64,000 nt of DNA from CAYVFC01 sp964450715 (GTDB lineage: Bacteria; Myxococcota_A; Polyangia; Polyangiales; JAFGIB01). Location: assembly GCA_964450715.1 (NCBI GenBank), contig CAYVFC010000004.1, positions 46,255-110,254 of the forward strand, read 5' to 3'. Shown here in pieces: positions 17,667 to 26,300 of this stretch. The notes under the pieces are model-generated. The model saw only the letters and a list, made by a program, of their open reading frames with translations. It was not told where the DNA came from and searched no databases. Each line of letters begins with the position of its first letter. The first letter of the stretch is position 1. The position numbers and the translations under genes were made by a program.

Positions 17667-19094
17667 TCAGAGCGCGCGCAGCAGGTCGGCGGCCAGCCGG
17701 AAGCTCTGATCGCGCGCCGGGCTGTCGCCCATCGAGTGCCGTAGCGCGACGCCCATGCGCAGCAGCACCAGCTTGCGGCTGGGAACTACGATGGTGAACT
17801 GCCCCATGTGGCCGGCGAACCAGACCAAGTCCTCGGGCAGGCGGGCCCTGGTCTCGGGGTCGATCATTTCCGACGGCTGCCGCCAGATGGAGCCGCCGTA
17901 GACCGGGCTGGCGGGAGAGGCGGCGGTCAGGAAGGCGGCGTATTCGGGCGAGAGGATCGCCTCGCCGTTCCAGCTGCCGCCGTCGGCTACCAGCTGCCCC
18001 AGCCGCAGCCAGTCGACCGGCCGCAGGATACCGCGCGCGCCGCCCACGGGCGTGCCCGAGGCGTCCGGCTCGATCACCCCGCGGCGGATGCCGAGCGGGG
18101 TGAAGATACGCTCTTGATAGTAGTCGTAGATCGCCTGCTGCTCTCCGCCCAGCAGCTGGCGCATGCGCAGCATGGCGATGTTGCTGAAGCCGGTCGAGTA
18201 GGTGAAGACCGTGCCGGGCTTTGAGGTCAGCGGCCGGTCGGCGGCCCACGCCCCCTGGTCGGCCTGCGAGAAGAGCATTTCGGTGGCGTCGCTCTCACCC
18301 CCGTAGCCCTCGAACCACTCCAGCCCCGGCGCCATATTCAGCAGTTGCCGCCAGGTGATCTCCTGCTTGGGCGTTCCTTTCCAGCGCGGCAGCCCGACCG
18401 GCCGGTCCAGCCCCAGCCGGCCCTCCTTCTGCATCGCGCCGGCGATGATCGCGGTCAGCGTTTTGGTCATCGACCAGCCGAGCTGCGGTTGATCGCGGGT
18501 GAGCCCCTGGCCGTAACGCTCGTAGACCAGGTGGCCATCTCTGGCGATCAGCAGTGCGGTGGCGTTGAGCCTCTGGTCGAGCGCCTCGGAGGTCTCGCCG
18601 AAGATGATCTCCGCGTACCGCTGCACGATGGCGCTGGCCCGCTCCGGCAGAAGCCCGTTCTCCGCCGACCCCTCTCCCAGCGGCCAGGGCCGGTCGTCGG
18701 CCGGCAACGCGGGCGCCGGGCGAAAGGGCTGCGCGCGCACCCGGGCCTCGTCCGCGTCCGGCGGGATCAGCGTGCAGCCCAGGCGCGGGCGATAGATGGC
18801 CGCGCGCGAATGGGCGAGCGTCGGCAATACCGTGCGCACCTCGACCCGCGAGCCCCGCTCGAAATCGACGGCCCAGATATAGGGAAGCTGTCGGAGCTTG
18901 GGCTCGGTGTAAAGCCGGCGTACGCGCTCGAACGGTTGCCCGCTCTGCATCGCGCGCGTGCACAGGTCCCAGGCCGCGTATCCGGTGCCTGCCCGGATAT
19001 TTCTGGCTGGCCCTACCGATCGGGCTACCCCGAGCAGCCCCAAGAGCGCGATTGCGAAGACGATCCAGCGCAACCAGCGTCGACGACGGTTCAT
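17667..19094 (-). CDS. Serine hydrolase of the beta-lactamase/6-aminohexanoate hydrolase family
   Basis: Protein of 475 aa with a single N-terminal membrane segment (about residues 8-26), then an extracytoplasmic class-C-beta-lactamase-like domain. The nucleophile motif SxxK is S208-M-T-K211 in QLGWSMTKTLTAII, and a later TYSTGFSNI provides the Tyr usually involved in catalysis. The family includes esterases, DD-peptidases and nylon-oligomer hydrolases, and motif positions resemble the latter, but the substrate cannot be told. It is convergent with the sulfatase-like gene (35 bases between stops). The nitronate monooxygenase gene lies 44 bases upstream in the same direction. Confidence 0.88.
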   Translation of the reverse strand: MNRRRRWLRWIVFAIALLGLLGVARSVGPARNIRAGTGYAAWDLCTRAMQSGQPFERVRRLYTEPKLRQLPYIWAVDFERGSRVEVRTVLPTLAHSRAAIYRPRLGCTLIPPDADEARVRAQPFRPAPALPADDRPWPLGEGSAENGLLPERASAIVQRYAEIIFGETSEALDQRLNATALLIARDGHLVYERYGQGLTRDQPQLGWSMTKTLTAIIAGAMQKEGRLGLDRPVGLPRWKGTPKQEITWRQLLNMAPGLEWFEGYGGESDATEMLFSQADQGAWAADRPLTSKPGTVFTYSTGFSNIAMLRMRQLLGGEQQAIYDYYQERIFTPLGIRRGVIEPDASGTPVGGARGILRPVDWLRLGQLVADGGSWNGEAILSPEYAAFLTAASPASPVYGGSIWRQPSEMIDPETRARLPEDLVWFAGHMGQFTIVVPSRKLVLLRMGVALRHSMGDSPARDQSFRLAADLLRAL

Positions 19095-19138
19095 GGGGTA
19101 GCTTTCAGGCGGAGGCGGTCAGAAGCGGTGCAACCTTG

Positions 19139-20254
19139 TCAGCGGGCCAGATACTTCTCGGAGAAGGAGCTGACGATCTCTTCGGCTTCTTTCATGATTT
19201 CGGCGACGAGGTCCGCGACCAGGGGCATGGCGTCGATGCGTTGCGCGCACTCGCCGCCTGCGTAGAGCGCCTTTTCCTTGTCTCCATCGTAGACCGCGTT
19301 GATCCCGTTGATCTCGGCCATCAGCAGCTCGGGCGGCACGGTCGCCATGTTGTCCGGGGTTCCCAGAAAGACGCCCGGGGACATCTTGATGGTGTTCTTC
19401 TGGTGCTCGATGCTGGAAGGGGTCTTGATCCAGCGCGCCGGGCCCACGAACCCCCTGGCCACCAGCGTGCCCCGGTCGCCCGCATCCACGATGCCCTGCT
19501 TCCACATGATGGCGAAGTCGCTCTCCTGGGTGGCCAGAAAGCGCGTGCCCATCTGCGCTCCGGCACCGCCCAGGGCCAGGGAAGCGGCCAGGGTCTTGCC
19601 GTCGCAGAAGCCGCCGGCGCCGACCACCGGGATGCCCGTGTCCTTCAGGGCCTCGACCACCGCCGGCAGCAGGATGAGGGAGTGGACCGGCTCCCAGGAG
19701 GTGTGAAAGCCGCCCTCGTGGCCCGAGGCCACGATCAGCTCCACGCCGGCCTTCTTGCAGCGCATCGCGCCCTTGACCGAGGGCACCACGTGCAGCCACT
19801 TGAACCCGGCCCCCTTGATCTTCTCTCCCCAGGGCATGGGATCGCCGGCCGAGGTGAATATGACCTTGAAGGTCTCCTTCATCTCGGGGTTTTCCTCGCG
19901 GACTTTTATCGCGGTATCGATGATGGTCCGGGCGCCCTCCGCCATCTCCGCCGATACCATCACGTTGATGCCGAATACGCCCTTTTTTTCCTTCACGCCT
20001 TCATGGGTCTGTTGGAAGATCTTCCGCAGCACGGTCTCCTGGTCGTCTTCCACCTTCGCCCCGCCGGTTTCGCAGAAGGACTTGTACACGCCCGGGTTGA
20101 GGTCCCGGACGAACAGCCCGCTGGTCGAGAGCAGGCCGAGCACGCCGGCGTTGGCCGTGGCGATGCAGAGCTTGTTGTTGCTGAAAGGGCCCATGCCGGC
20201 CTGGATGATGGGATGCTTGATCCCGAGGAACTCGGTGAGCTGCGTCTTGAGCAT
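19139..20254 (-). CDS. Nitronate monooxygenase / enoyl-reductase-II-like FMN protein
   Basis: TIM-barrel flavoprotein of 371 aa in the nitronate monooxygenase (2-nitropropane dioxygenase) family, which uses FMN and oxygen to detoxify alkyl nitronates. Relatives include FabK-type enoyl-ACP reductases. The N-terminal motif HPIIQAGMGPFSN, the catalytic His region ASGHEGGFH and the FMN phosphate-binding loop GGAGAQMGTRFLAT are present. It stands between the beta-lactamase-like gene and the glycerophosphodiesterase gene on the same strand. The physiological substrate is unknown. Confidence 0.88.
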   Translation of the reverse strand: MLKTQLTEFLGIKHPIIQAGMGPFSNNKLCIATANAGVLGLLSTSGLFVRDLNPGVYKSFCETGGAKVEDDQETVLRKIFQQTHEGVKEKKGVFGINVMVSAEMAEGARTIIDTAIKVREENPEMKETFKVIFTSAGDPMPWGEKIKGAGFKWLHVVPSVKGAMRCKKAGVELIVASGHEGGFHTSWEPVHSLILLPAVVEALKDTGIPVVGAGGFCDGKTLAASLALGGAGAQMGTRFLATQESDFAIMWKQGIVDAGDRGTLVARGFVGPARWIKTPSSIEHQKNTIKMSPGVFLGTPDNMATVPPELLMAEINGINAVYDGDKEKALYAGGECAQRIDAMPLVADLVAEIMKEAEEIVSSFSEKYLAR

Positions 20255-20305
20255 TTCTGTCGACTCCTTGGCTGCGGGAATAGGGGAGGTGTTTCTATCA
20301 CGCTT

Positions 20306-21079
20306 TCAGCCGCTGGTCAGTAGCGTTTTCAGGGCACCGGGGTGGTTGCAGGTAATAGAGTCGACCTTCAGCCGGGTGAAAGGCTCCAGAGAGGACGGAT
20401 TTTCCTGGCTCCAGAGGTGAAGCTCGTATCCCGCTCCGCGGACGGCGTCCACGTAGTCAGCATCGACGGTGCGGTGGGCCTGCGCATCCAGCCCGTCCGC
20501 CCCAACGGATGAGAGCACGCGCAAGATCGCTTCCGGGGAGACCCCGGCAGCCGCGGCTTCGCTACGCGGTTCGAACCTGACGATCCAGAGCGACTTGTTC
20601 TTCGCGAACCGTCTCTTGAGCGCGGCGACCAACTCGGGGGTGAAGGATATGAAAATCAACTGGTCCGGGGCCAGCCCGCCTTGCGCCGCTTCTTCTTCCA
20701 GGTAGGGCAGGATCTCCGGCCCGCTCTTGACCTCCACGAACAGCTTCTTGCCTTCCGGTACCGTCGCCATCACCTCGGAGAGGGTGGGGATGCGCTCCCC
20801 CTGCCACTGCGGGCCCTTCCAGGCGCCGACCTCCAGGGTTCGCAGGATTTCCCAGTCGGTGTAGGCGACGGACAGATCCCGGTCCGCGACCCGTCCGGTA
20901 GAGCGATCGTGGATACACACGATCCGGTTGTCCCTCGTGAGCCGAAAATCGCCCTCGATCCCGTCCGCCCCCTGGCTCCAGGCCAGACGGAAGGCGGCCA
21001 GCGTGTTCTCCGGGGCCTCTGCGGAGGCTCCCCGGTGGCCGATGATGTCGAGAAAAGGGGGGTCCTCATTTGGGGTCAT
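20306..21079 (-). CDS. Glycerophosphodiester phosphodiesterase
   Basis: GDPD-family TIM-barrel enzyme of about 257 aa that hydrolyses glycerophosphodiesters to glycerol-3-phosphate and an alcohol. The catalytic signature IIGHRGASAEAPENTLAAF and the metal-binding EGDFRLTRDN and CIHDRSTGR are intact; the C-terminal HLWSQENP is also typical. I chose the ATG at 21079, just before the conserved HRG block; an upstream start would add 21 Arg-rich residues. No signal peptide, so cytoplasmic. The 268 bases between its start and the divergent carbamoyltransferase gene show nothing further that I can name. Confidence 0.92.
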   Translation of the reverse strand: MTPNEDPPFLDIIGHRGASAEAPENTLAAFRLAWSQGADGIEGDFRLTRDNRIVCIHDRSTGRVADRDLSVAYTDWEILRTLEVGAWKGPQWQGERIPTLSEVMATVPEGKKLFVEVKSGPEILPYLEEEAAQGGLAPDQLIFISFTPELVAALKRRFAKNKSLWIVRFEPRSEAAAAGVSPEAILRVLSSVGADGLDAQAHRTVDADYVDAVRGAGYELHLWSQENPSSLEPFTRLKVDSITCNHPGALKTLLTSG

Positions 21080-21347
21080 GTCGGATCTTTCTGCCCCAGA
21101 CCGAATTCGGCGCCGCCTTGACGGGAGCCGGCCGGCCGGCAAGGTTGTCAGTAGAGCGTTCTCCCGGTTCAGGCGCGGCTCGAAGCATAACGCCCGGGCG
21201 TCGTTTCCCGAAAGGGACGGTCGACGCTTTTTGAGCGGATGCCCGCCGTCCTTCGCCGCGGCCCTTTTCTACGGATATTGAGGCCGGCGGTGCCCGGGGG
21301 TACGATGCGCCCACCCCGAATCGCGTACGAAACCGGAGCAAGACCAT

Positions 21348-23537
21348 ATGGCGGATATCCCCCTGGAGTTCGGCCCGGAGCACCCCGACCTCAGCATGGT
21401 CGTCTACCGGGCCCTCAATCCCTTGTTGACAGGGGTCGGCCGTATCTTCCACGTCCATCGAGAGAACAGCCGTTACGCGCAGCAGCGCGGTGCGACCTTT
21501 CGCAAGCGACTGGAGGCGGGGGAGGCCGTATACCTGGTGGGGATCAACTCCGGTATTCACAATTCGGGCGTCTGTCTGCTGCGGGCCACCCGCGACGCGG
21601 GCATGGAGATGCTGAGCAACGACGAGGAGGAGCGGTTCACCGGCGTCAAGCACGAGGAGAGATATCCCTGCAACTGCGTCGAGGAGCTGGTGCGGCGGAT
21701 GCAGCGCCTGCGCATCGGCCCCGAAGACATCCACGCGGTCATCACCGGCTGGGCGCAGATGGAGACGGGGGCCTTCGGCGTCAAGACCGCCTTCGAGCAC
21801 GCCCCGGGCAGCATCATCCTAGTCCTGCCGAAACACTCTCCGGAGTGCAACGTCAACCACGTCATGCCCGGGCTGACCACCTCGATCAATCTCGGCAAGC
21901 AGCTCGGTCTGAAAAAGCCGGTCCCGATGATCAGCTCTCCCCACCACGAAAACCACGCCTGCGCTTCCTTTGCACTATCCCCGTTCAATCGAGACGACAA
22001 CGTCATGGTGACGGTGCTGGACGCCATCAGCGATACCGGCGGGATTACCACCTTTTTCTCCAGGGGCTCGCGGCTGATCAAGGTGTACCAGAACAATAGC
22101 TTCCTCGACTCACTGGGGATTCTCTACTCGATGGTGGCGTCGGCCCTGGGAGGGTGGAAACGGCTGAGCAGCGAGGGGCGCCTGATGGGGCTGTCGGCTT
22201 TCGGCGACATGAACCGGGAGAGCAACCCGTTTTACCGGGATCTCAGGCACATCATCCGCCTGACCGAGGACGGGAGCGTGGAGATCAACCGCGCGCTGCT
22301 GAACACGGGCAGGGGCGGCGCGACCCGACCCTTCACTCCGGCTCTCAAGGCCATCCTCGGCTCCCCCATCAAGGAGGAGGAGCTGTGGAATCCCGACAGC
22401 GACGAGGTCTTTACCTCGGATAAGATCAAGCGGGATATCCCGGAGGCGACGCTGCACAAGGCCGCGGCGCTGCAGCTGGTCTTCGAGGACGGGGTATTCC
22501 ATATCGTCGACAGCCTGATCCGCAGGTCCTACCGGATGAACGGAACGGCGAGCGACAAGCTGGTGCTGACCGGCGGCACGGCGCTGAACTGCGTGGTCAA
22601 CAACAAGCTGCTATATCGCTTCGATCGCGACTACTACCGGAAGAACTTCGGGGAGGAGCAGAAGACCCTGCACGCCTGGGTGCCGCCCTTTCCGGGCGAC
22701 GCCGGCATCCCCGCGGGAGCGGCCTTCGCCTTTGCCATGCGCAACGGCGCGCCCATGGGCCCGAACCTGCAGCACGCGTTCTACGTGGGGCTGCCGCCCA
22801 GCAGCCGTTCGATAGGAGAAGCGATCGATGCGGATTCTGAAGTCAAATCGCTCCCCCTGGGCAACATCAAGCGCTCGCCGGAAGAGCTGGGGCGCGTCGC
22901 CTGGTTTCTGGCCGGGCTGGTGGCCGAGGACCAGGTGGTCGGGCTCTTTCAGGGAGAGGGCGAGACGGGGCCCAGGGCCCTGGGCCACCGCAGCATCCTG
23001 GCCAATCCCACCCGCAGGGACTCCCTGAACCTTATCAACCAGATGGTAAAGCGGCGGGAGGCCTTCCGGCCGCTTGCCCCTTTCGGGACGCTGCAGGCCG
23101 TGCTCGAGCACTGCGAGATCGAACCGAACGGAGGGCTCTCGGCCGACAACTTCAACGCGCTCAATTATATGGTCTTCGCCGTGGGGGCGAAGCCCGCGAG
23201 CAGGAACGTCATCCCCGCGGTGGTGCACGAGGACGGGACTCTGCGAGCGCAGGTGGTCCGCGAAAAGACCGATCCTTTCACCTACGCTTACCTCAAGGCA
23301 CTGGGCAAGCGGATCGGGGTTGAGATGTCCGTCAACACGTCGTTCAATATCGGTAGCGCCATCGTGCAGACGCCGACCCAGGCGGTCAGGACCTTGAAGC
23401 GTTCGAAGGGCATGGCCGGAGTGATGATGATCGGCGAGGACGGCGAGGCGGTGATCGCCTATCACGAAGTGGAAAACGGGCTGAAAGACGGGGGGAGGAA
23501 GCTGAAGGAGTCGTTTCGCAAGTGGCGCGGGCAGTGA
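21348..23537 (+). CDS. Carbamoyltransferase (NodU/CmcH/TobZ family)
   Basis: O-carbamoyltransferase of 729 aa. The N-terminal Kae1-like ATP/metal domain runs from about residue 63, with GINSGIHNSGVCLL, NDEEERFTGVKHEERYP and SPHHENHACASFALSPF (metal His residues). The C-terminal carbamoyl-adenylate domain has EGETGPRALGHRSILANP and EAFRPLAPFG. These enzymes carbamoylate hydroxyls on antibiotics, Nod factors or sugars using carbamoyl phosphate and ATP. A stretch of about 60 residues before the first motif is longer than in classic members. No biosynthetic cluster surrounds it, so the acceptor may be an envelope sugar (inference). GGAG precedes the ATG. Confidence 0.93.
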   Translation: MADIPLEFGPEHPDLSMVVYRALNPLLTGVGRIFHVHRENSRYAQQRGATFRKRLEAGEAVYLVGINSGIHNSGVCLLRATRDAGMEMLSNDEEERFTGVKHEERYPCNCVEELVRRMQRLRIGPEDIHAVITGWAQMETGAFGVKTAFEHAPGSIILVLPKHSPECNVNHVMPGLTTSINLGKQLGLKKPVPMISSPHHENHACASFALSPFNRDDNVMVTVLDAISDTGGITTFFSRGSRLIKVYQNNSFLDSLGILYSMVASALGGWKRLSSEGRLMGLSAFGDMNRESNPFYRDLRHIIRLTEDGSVEINRALLNTGRGGATRPFTPALKAILGSPIKEEELWNPDSDEVFTSDKIKRDIPEATLHKAAALQLVFEDGVFHIVDSLIRRSYRMNGTASDKLVLTGGTALNCVVNNKLLYRFDRDYYRKNFGEEQKTLHAWVPPFPGDAGIPAGAAFAFAMRNGAPMGPNLQHAFYVGLPPSSRSIGEAIDADSEVKSLPLGNIKRSPEELGRVAWFLAGLVAEDQVVGLFQGEGETGPRALGHRSILANPTRRDSLNLINQMVKRREAFRPLAPFGTLQAVLEHCEIEPNGGLSADNFNALNYMVFAVGAKPASRNVIPAVVHEDGTLRAQVVREKTDPFTYAYLKALGKRIGVEMSVNTSFNIGSAIVQTPTQAVRTLKRSKGMAGVMMIGEDGEAVIAYHEVENGLKDGGRKLKESFRKWRGQ

Positions 23538-23587
23538 CGCGGTAACCGGCCCTCGCGCAACGGGTCGAGCGGTTTTCGAGACGGGTT

Positions 23588-24385
23588 ATGGTTGTGCTTC
23601 GTCCGGCAGAGATAGTTTTCGGGGGAGCGTTGCTCGCCTCGGTAGGGGTGCACGTGCCGGTTTACGCCGTGCTGGGGGTACTTTCCCCGGCAATGCCCGA
23701 AGAGCACGCGCGCCGTCAGGCGCGCGGCGTCCCCTTCGAGGTCGCCGAGCTCGGCCGGGAGCAAGCGCGGGAGCAGGCGGCGGAACCGGTCGAACCGGAG
23801 CCACCGCCGCCGTCCCCTTTACCGCGGCCGGTCCGTCGAACCCAGGTGCGCGCCCTGCAGCCGTCTGAGGAAGCCGCCTCCGCGCCCGAGGAAACCGCGA
23901 ACGACGAGCCGGAAGAGGTCGAAAGCGCCGGCGCTCCGGCGGAGCAGAGCAGTACGCCGTCGCTCGCGTTCGCGACCGAAGGGGGCACGATGGCGGTGGC
24001 GGTGGCGAGCGGAAACGGGGTTTTGGCGGCGGCAAAGGCAGGGGCCGGATTCGGCTCCACCGGTATTGGATCGGGAGGCGGCCGGGGTAGGGGGCGCGTA
24101 TTGGGCGGCGACCGTCCGGCCGTTCCGCTGGTCAGGGTCGAGCCCACCTATCCACATCGAGCGGCGCGCGATGGCGTTCAGGGCTGGGTACGGCTGCGGT
24201 TCGATATCAGCCCGATCGGAAAGGTAGACAACCCGGTCGTGGTCGAGTCTCACCCTCCGGGCGTCTTCGAGAGGGCGGTTTTACGCGCCGTGCGCGATTG
24301 GAAGTACCGACCCATGATTCGAGGCGGGGTCGCGGTTCGACGCAAGGACGTACAGATAAAGCTGACCTTCAAGCTCGATCGGTAG
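23588..24385 (+). CDS. TonB family energy transducer protein
   Basis: TonB-like protein of 265 aa. A hydrophobic N-terminal segment (about residues 8-34) would anchor it in the inner membrane. A Pro/Glu-rich stretch (about 50-115) and a Gly/Ala-rich stretch (about 120-175) span the periplasm. The C-terminal TonB fold shows VRVEPTYPHRAARDGVQGWVRLRFDISPIG and ends with AVRDWKYRP and VQIKLTFKL. TonB proteins pass proton-motive force from ExbBD to outer-membrane receptors; no exbB, exbD or receptor gene is in the window. It follows the carbamoyltransferase gene by 50 bases. Confidence 0.87.
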   Translation: MVVLRPAEIVFGGALLASVGVHVPVYAVLGVLSPAMPEEHARRQARGVPFEVAELGREQAREQAAEPVEPEPPPPSPLPRPVRRTQVRALQPSEEAASAPEETANDEPEEVESAGAPAEQSSTPSLAFATEGGTMAVAVASGNGVLAAAKAGAGFGSTGIGSGGGRGRGRVLGGDRPAVPLVRVEPTYPHRAARDGVQGWVRLRFDISPIGKVDNPVVVESHPPGVFERAVLRAVRDWKYRPMIRGGVAVRRKDVQIKLTFKLDR

Positions 24386-24401
24386 GCACCCGGTGCTGCA
24401 G

Positions 24402-24638
24402 TCAGTGACCGCAGCTGGTACACGAGCCCGAGCTGCAGCTCGAGCACGAGCTCGACGAGGCCGAGGACCTCACCTTCTCGCCGCCCTTGCCCTTGCTGAC
24501 AAAGCTGCAGGCCGACATCAGTCGGGCGATCTTCTTGGCGTTGCAGGACGGGCAGCGTTCGGGTTCGTCGTCGCTGCCGAGGACCAGGTAATCGAACTCG
24601 TTACCGCACTTCTTGCACTGGTACTCGTAGATGGGCAT
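24402..24638 (-). CDS. FmdB-type zinc ribbon protein with Ser/Cys-rich tail
   Basis: Small protein of 78 aa opening MPIYEYQCKKCGNEFDYLV, the signature of the FmdB/CxxC_CXXC_SSSS regulatory zinc-ribbon family. Two CxxC pairs (CKKC and CPSC) should bind zinc. The tail is a Ser/Cys run with CSSC and CTSCGH, typical of the family name. AGGAG precedes the ATG at good spacing. The family is common and its role in most bacteria unknown; FmdB was first linked to regulation of formamidase in Methylophilus. It is convergent with the TonB-type gene (16 bases apart). Confidence 0.92.
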   Translation of the reverse strand: MPIYEYQCKKCGNEFDYLVLGSDDEPERCPSCNAKKIARLMSACSFVSKGKGGEKVRSSASSSSCSSCSSGSCTSCGH

Positions 24639-24933
24639 GGCAGAGGGCTCCTGGCGACGCCGGCTAGGGGCGGACGGTCGACTAAATCCAAAGGGCAATA
24701 TGACCATCCGGCGCTCGATGGCAAGCTGCGTCCGTTTTATCACTTCATATAAGGCGGATGATTTTATCAAAACTGTAATACTCGCTGCTTCGGCACTGGG
24801 TCGACTTTTTTGTTGCGCTAACGCCCTCTCTTTGGCAAAAATTACAAAAATGGCCAAACGGCCTAATTCGTCGGTTTCGCTGCGGCGTGCGTAGCGCTGC
24901 GTTCGCGATAACGGAGAGGGAGTCGGCGCTGAT
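24639..24933. promoter_or_regulatory. AT-rich divergent intergenic region
   Basis: About 295 bases separate the starts of the zinc-ribbon gene and the PAP2 gene. The middle (24735-24870) is clearly richer in A and T than anything nearby and probably holds divergent promoters. I could not fix a convincing -35/-10 pair on either strand. Confidence 0.4.
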
Positions 24934-25923
24934 ATGTGGCAGACGCCAATCGCACCTGGTGAGCTCGGTAAGCGAGCCCAAGAAGTCATCTCCAGGAGCT
25001 TCGGGATCACCGTGCACAACATGGCGGTCCAGGATTTCGCCATGGTCGGCTTTCACGCGTTCATGTGGCTGCGGGTGATGATGGCTCCTGACTCGGCCGA
25101 CGCCACCATCGCCCGTTCCTGCACTTTTGCCCTGCTGGCGACCTCGCTGGGTACCCTGTTGCTGACCCGCGGCGAGATGATGGGACAGGGTCCGGGGCGC
25201 GCCATCGCGTATCGCATCGGCATGCTGATCCCCATGGTGGGCTCTTACTTCACCTTGAAGTGGCTATTGCCGGCCCTGCAGCCCCGCTTGCTCGACGGCC
25301 AGCTGTTGCATCTCGACGAGCTGCTCTTCGGTTACACCCCGGCCCACTACCTGGATCGCTTCGTGAGCTCGGGTACGGTCGAGTGGTTCTCGCTCTTCTA
25401 TTACAGCTATTTCTACCTGGTCGGTTTCTATGTCCTGACCTCCATGATGTTCGATACGGGAAGAAGGCTCAAGGAGATCACCTTCGGCGCCATGGCCATC
25501 GTGGCCATCGGTCACTGCCTCTACGTGTTGGTGCCCGGGGTCGGACCTTACATGGTATATCCGTTTCAGAACGAGCTGTCCGGGGGCTTCTTATGGGGAC
25601 AGGTGACCCGGGCGGTGGCCGCGGCCGGCGCCCAGCTGGACATCTTTCCCTCGCTGCACACCGCCTACCCGGTCTTCTTCACCCTGCACGCCTATCGCTA
25701 CCGCAAGCAGAGCCCCTTTCGCCACCTCTGGATCCCGACCGCCTTTGTCGCCGCCAATATCGTCATCGCCACCCTGTTCCTTCGCTGGCACTACGGTATC
25801 GACGTGGTGGCGGGCATCTGCCTGGCCGTATTCGTCCAGCGCCTGGCCATACGGGTCGCGATCCGCGAGGAGAGCTCCGAAGCGGAAGCGACCAAGCAGG
25901 AGGTCTGGGAGCCTTTGAGCTGA
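24934..25923 (+). CDS. PAP2-superfamily membrane protein, AUR1/inositolphosphotransferase-like
   Basis: Polytopic membrane protein of 329 aa with about six or seven hydrophobic segments. The PAP2 active-site motifs are of the inositol-phosphoceramide-synthase type: FPSLHTAYP (second motif, catalytic His) and RWHYGIDVVAG (third motif, catalytic His and Asp). The classical first motif KxxxxxxRP is not apparent, as in AUR1-like enzymes, which transfer phospho-head groups rather than simply dephosphorylate lipids. The substrate is unknown. The gene is preceded by GGAGAGGGAG about a dozen bases from the ATG and followed by large hairpin-forming repeats. Confidence 0.85.
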   Translation: MWQTPIAPGELGKRAQEVISRSFGITVHNMAVQDFAMVGFHAFMWLRVMMAPDSADATIARSCTFALLATSLGTLLLTRGEMMGQGPGRAIAYRIGMLIPMVGSYFTLKWLLPALQPRLLDGQLLHLDELLFGYTPAHYLDRFVSSGTVEWFSLFYYSYFYLVGFYVLTSMMFDTGRRLKEITFGAMAIVAIGHCLYVLVPGVGPYMVYPFQNELSGGFLWGQVTRAVAAAGAQLDIFPSLHTAYPVFFTLHAYRYRKQSPFRHLWIPTAFVAANIVIATLFLRWHYGIDVVAGICLAVFVQRLAIRVAIREESSEAEATKQEVWEPLS

Positions 25924-25947
25924 CCAATCCCCCCACCCGTCCCCTCC

Positions 25948-26038
25948 GGGTCGCCGGAACCGCGCGAACGCGCGTTCTCCCGCGTATTACGTTACGCGGG
26001 CCCTTCGGGGGCCTCCATCGCGCGGTTCCGGTGACCCC
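25948..26038. repeat. Nested inverted repeat, multi-hairpin structure
   Basis: A 20-21 base outer arm (25948-25967, starting GGGTCGCCGG) pairs with 26018-26038 with about one mismatch. Between the arms lie three smaller hairpins: CGCG-cgaa-CGCG near 25961-25974, CCCGCGTA-ttacgt-TACGCGGG at 25979-26000, and GGCCC-ttc-GGGG near 25999-26012. The whole would fold as a branched RNA or cruciform of about 90 bases just after the PAP2 gene. It could be a terminator-like structure, a small mobile repeat or a structured RNA; no U-run follows. Confidence 0.7.
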
Positions 26039-26047
26039 GCGTACGAC

Positions 26048-26230
26048 CTAGGCCTAAAACAAGCGAACGCATCTGCTGCGAGCGCCCACAGCACGCCATT
26101 TCGGGCCGTACTCGCTCGTCGCTCCTCGACGTACGGATGAGTACGCCTGCGTCGCTGTTCGCTCCGTGCGGCCCGAACTGACGCACTGTGAGCGCTCTCG
26201 CGACGATACGTTCGCTTGTTTTAGGCCTAG
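26048..26230. mobile_element. MITE-like element with 22-bp perfect terminal inverted repeats
   Basis: The ends 26048-26069 and 26209-26230 are exact inverted copies (CTAGGCCTAAAACAAGCGAA plus two bases). The inner sequence continues as an imperfect palindrome to a centre at CGTACGGATGAGTACG near 26129-26144, so the 183 bases can form one long hairpin. It encodes no plausible protein. It resembles non-autonomous palindromic repeats common in related genomes. No target-site duplication is evident. Confidence 0.65.
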
Positions 26231-26300
26231 ACGCGACAAGATTCGCATTTATTGTATAATTCTTTCCGGCGAGCCGAAGCGGAGGGGGTGTTCACCCACT

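Noticed and set aside
16399..18249. Minus-strand open frame of 616 codons spanning the sulfatase and hydrolase genes
   Set aside because: It overlaps two well-supported genes on different strands and has no recognisable domain; it is a compositional shadow.
26048..26230. Insertion sequence with a transposase
   Set aside because: The 183-bp element has inverted ends but no open frame able to encode a transposase, so it is called a non-autonomous repeat only.
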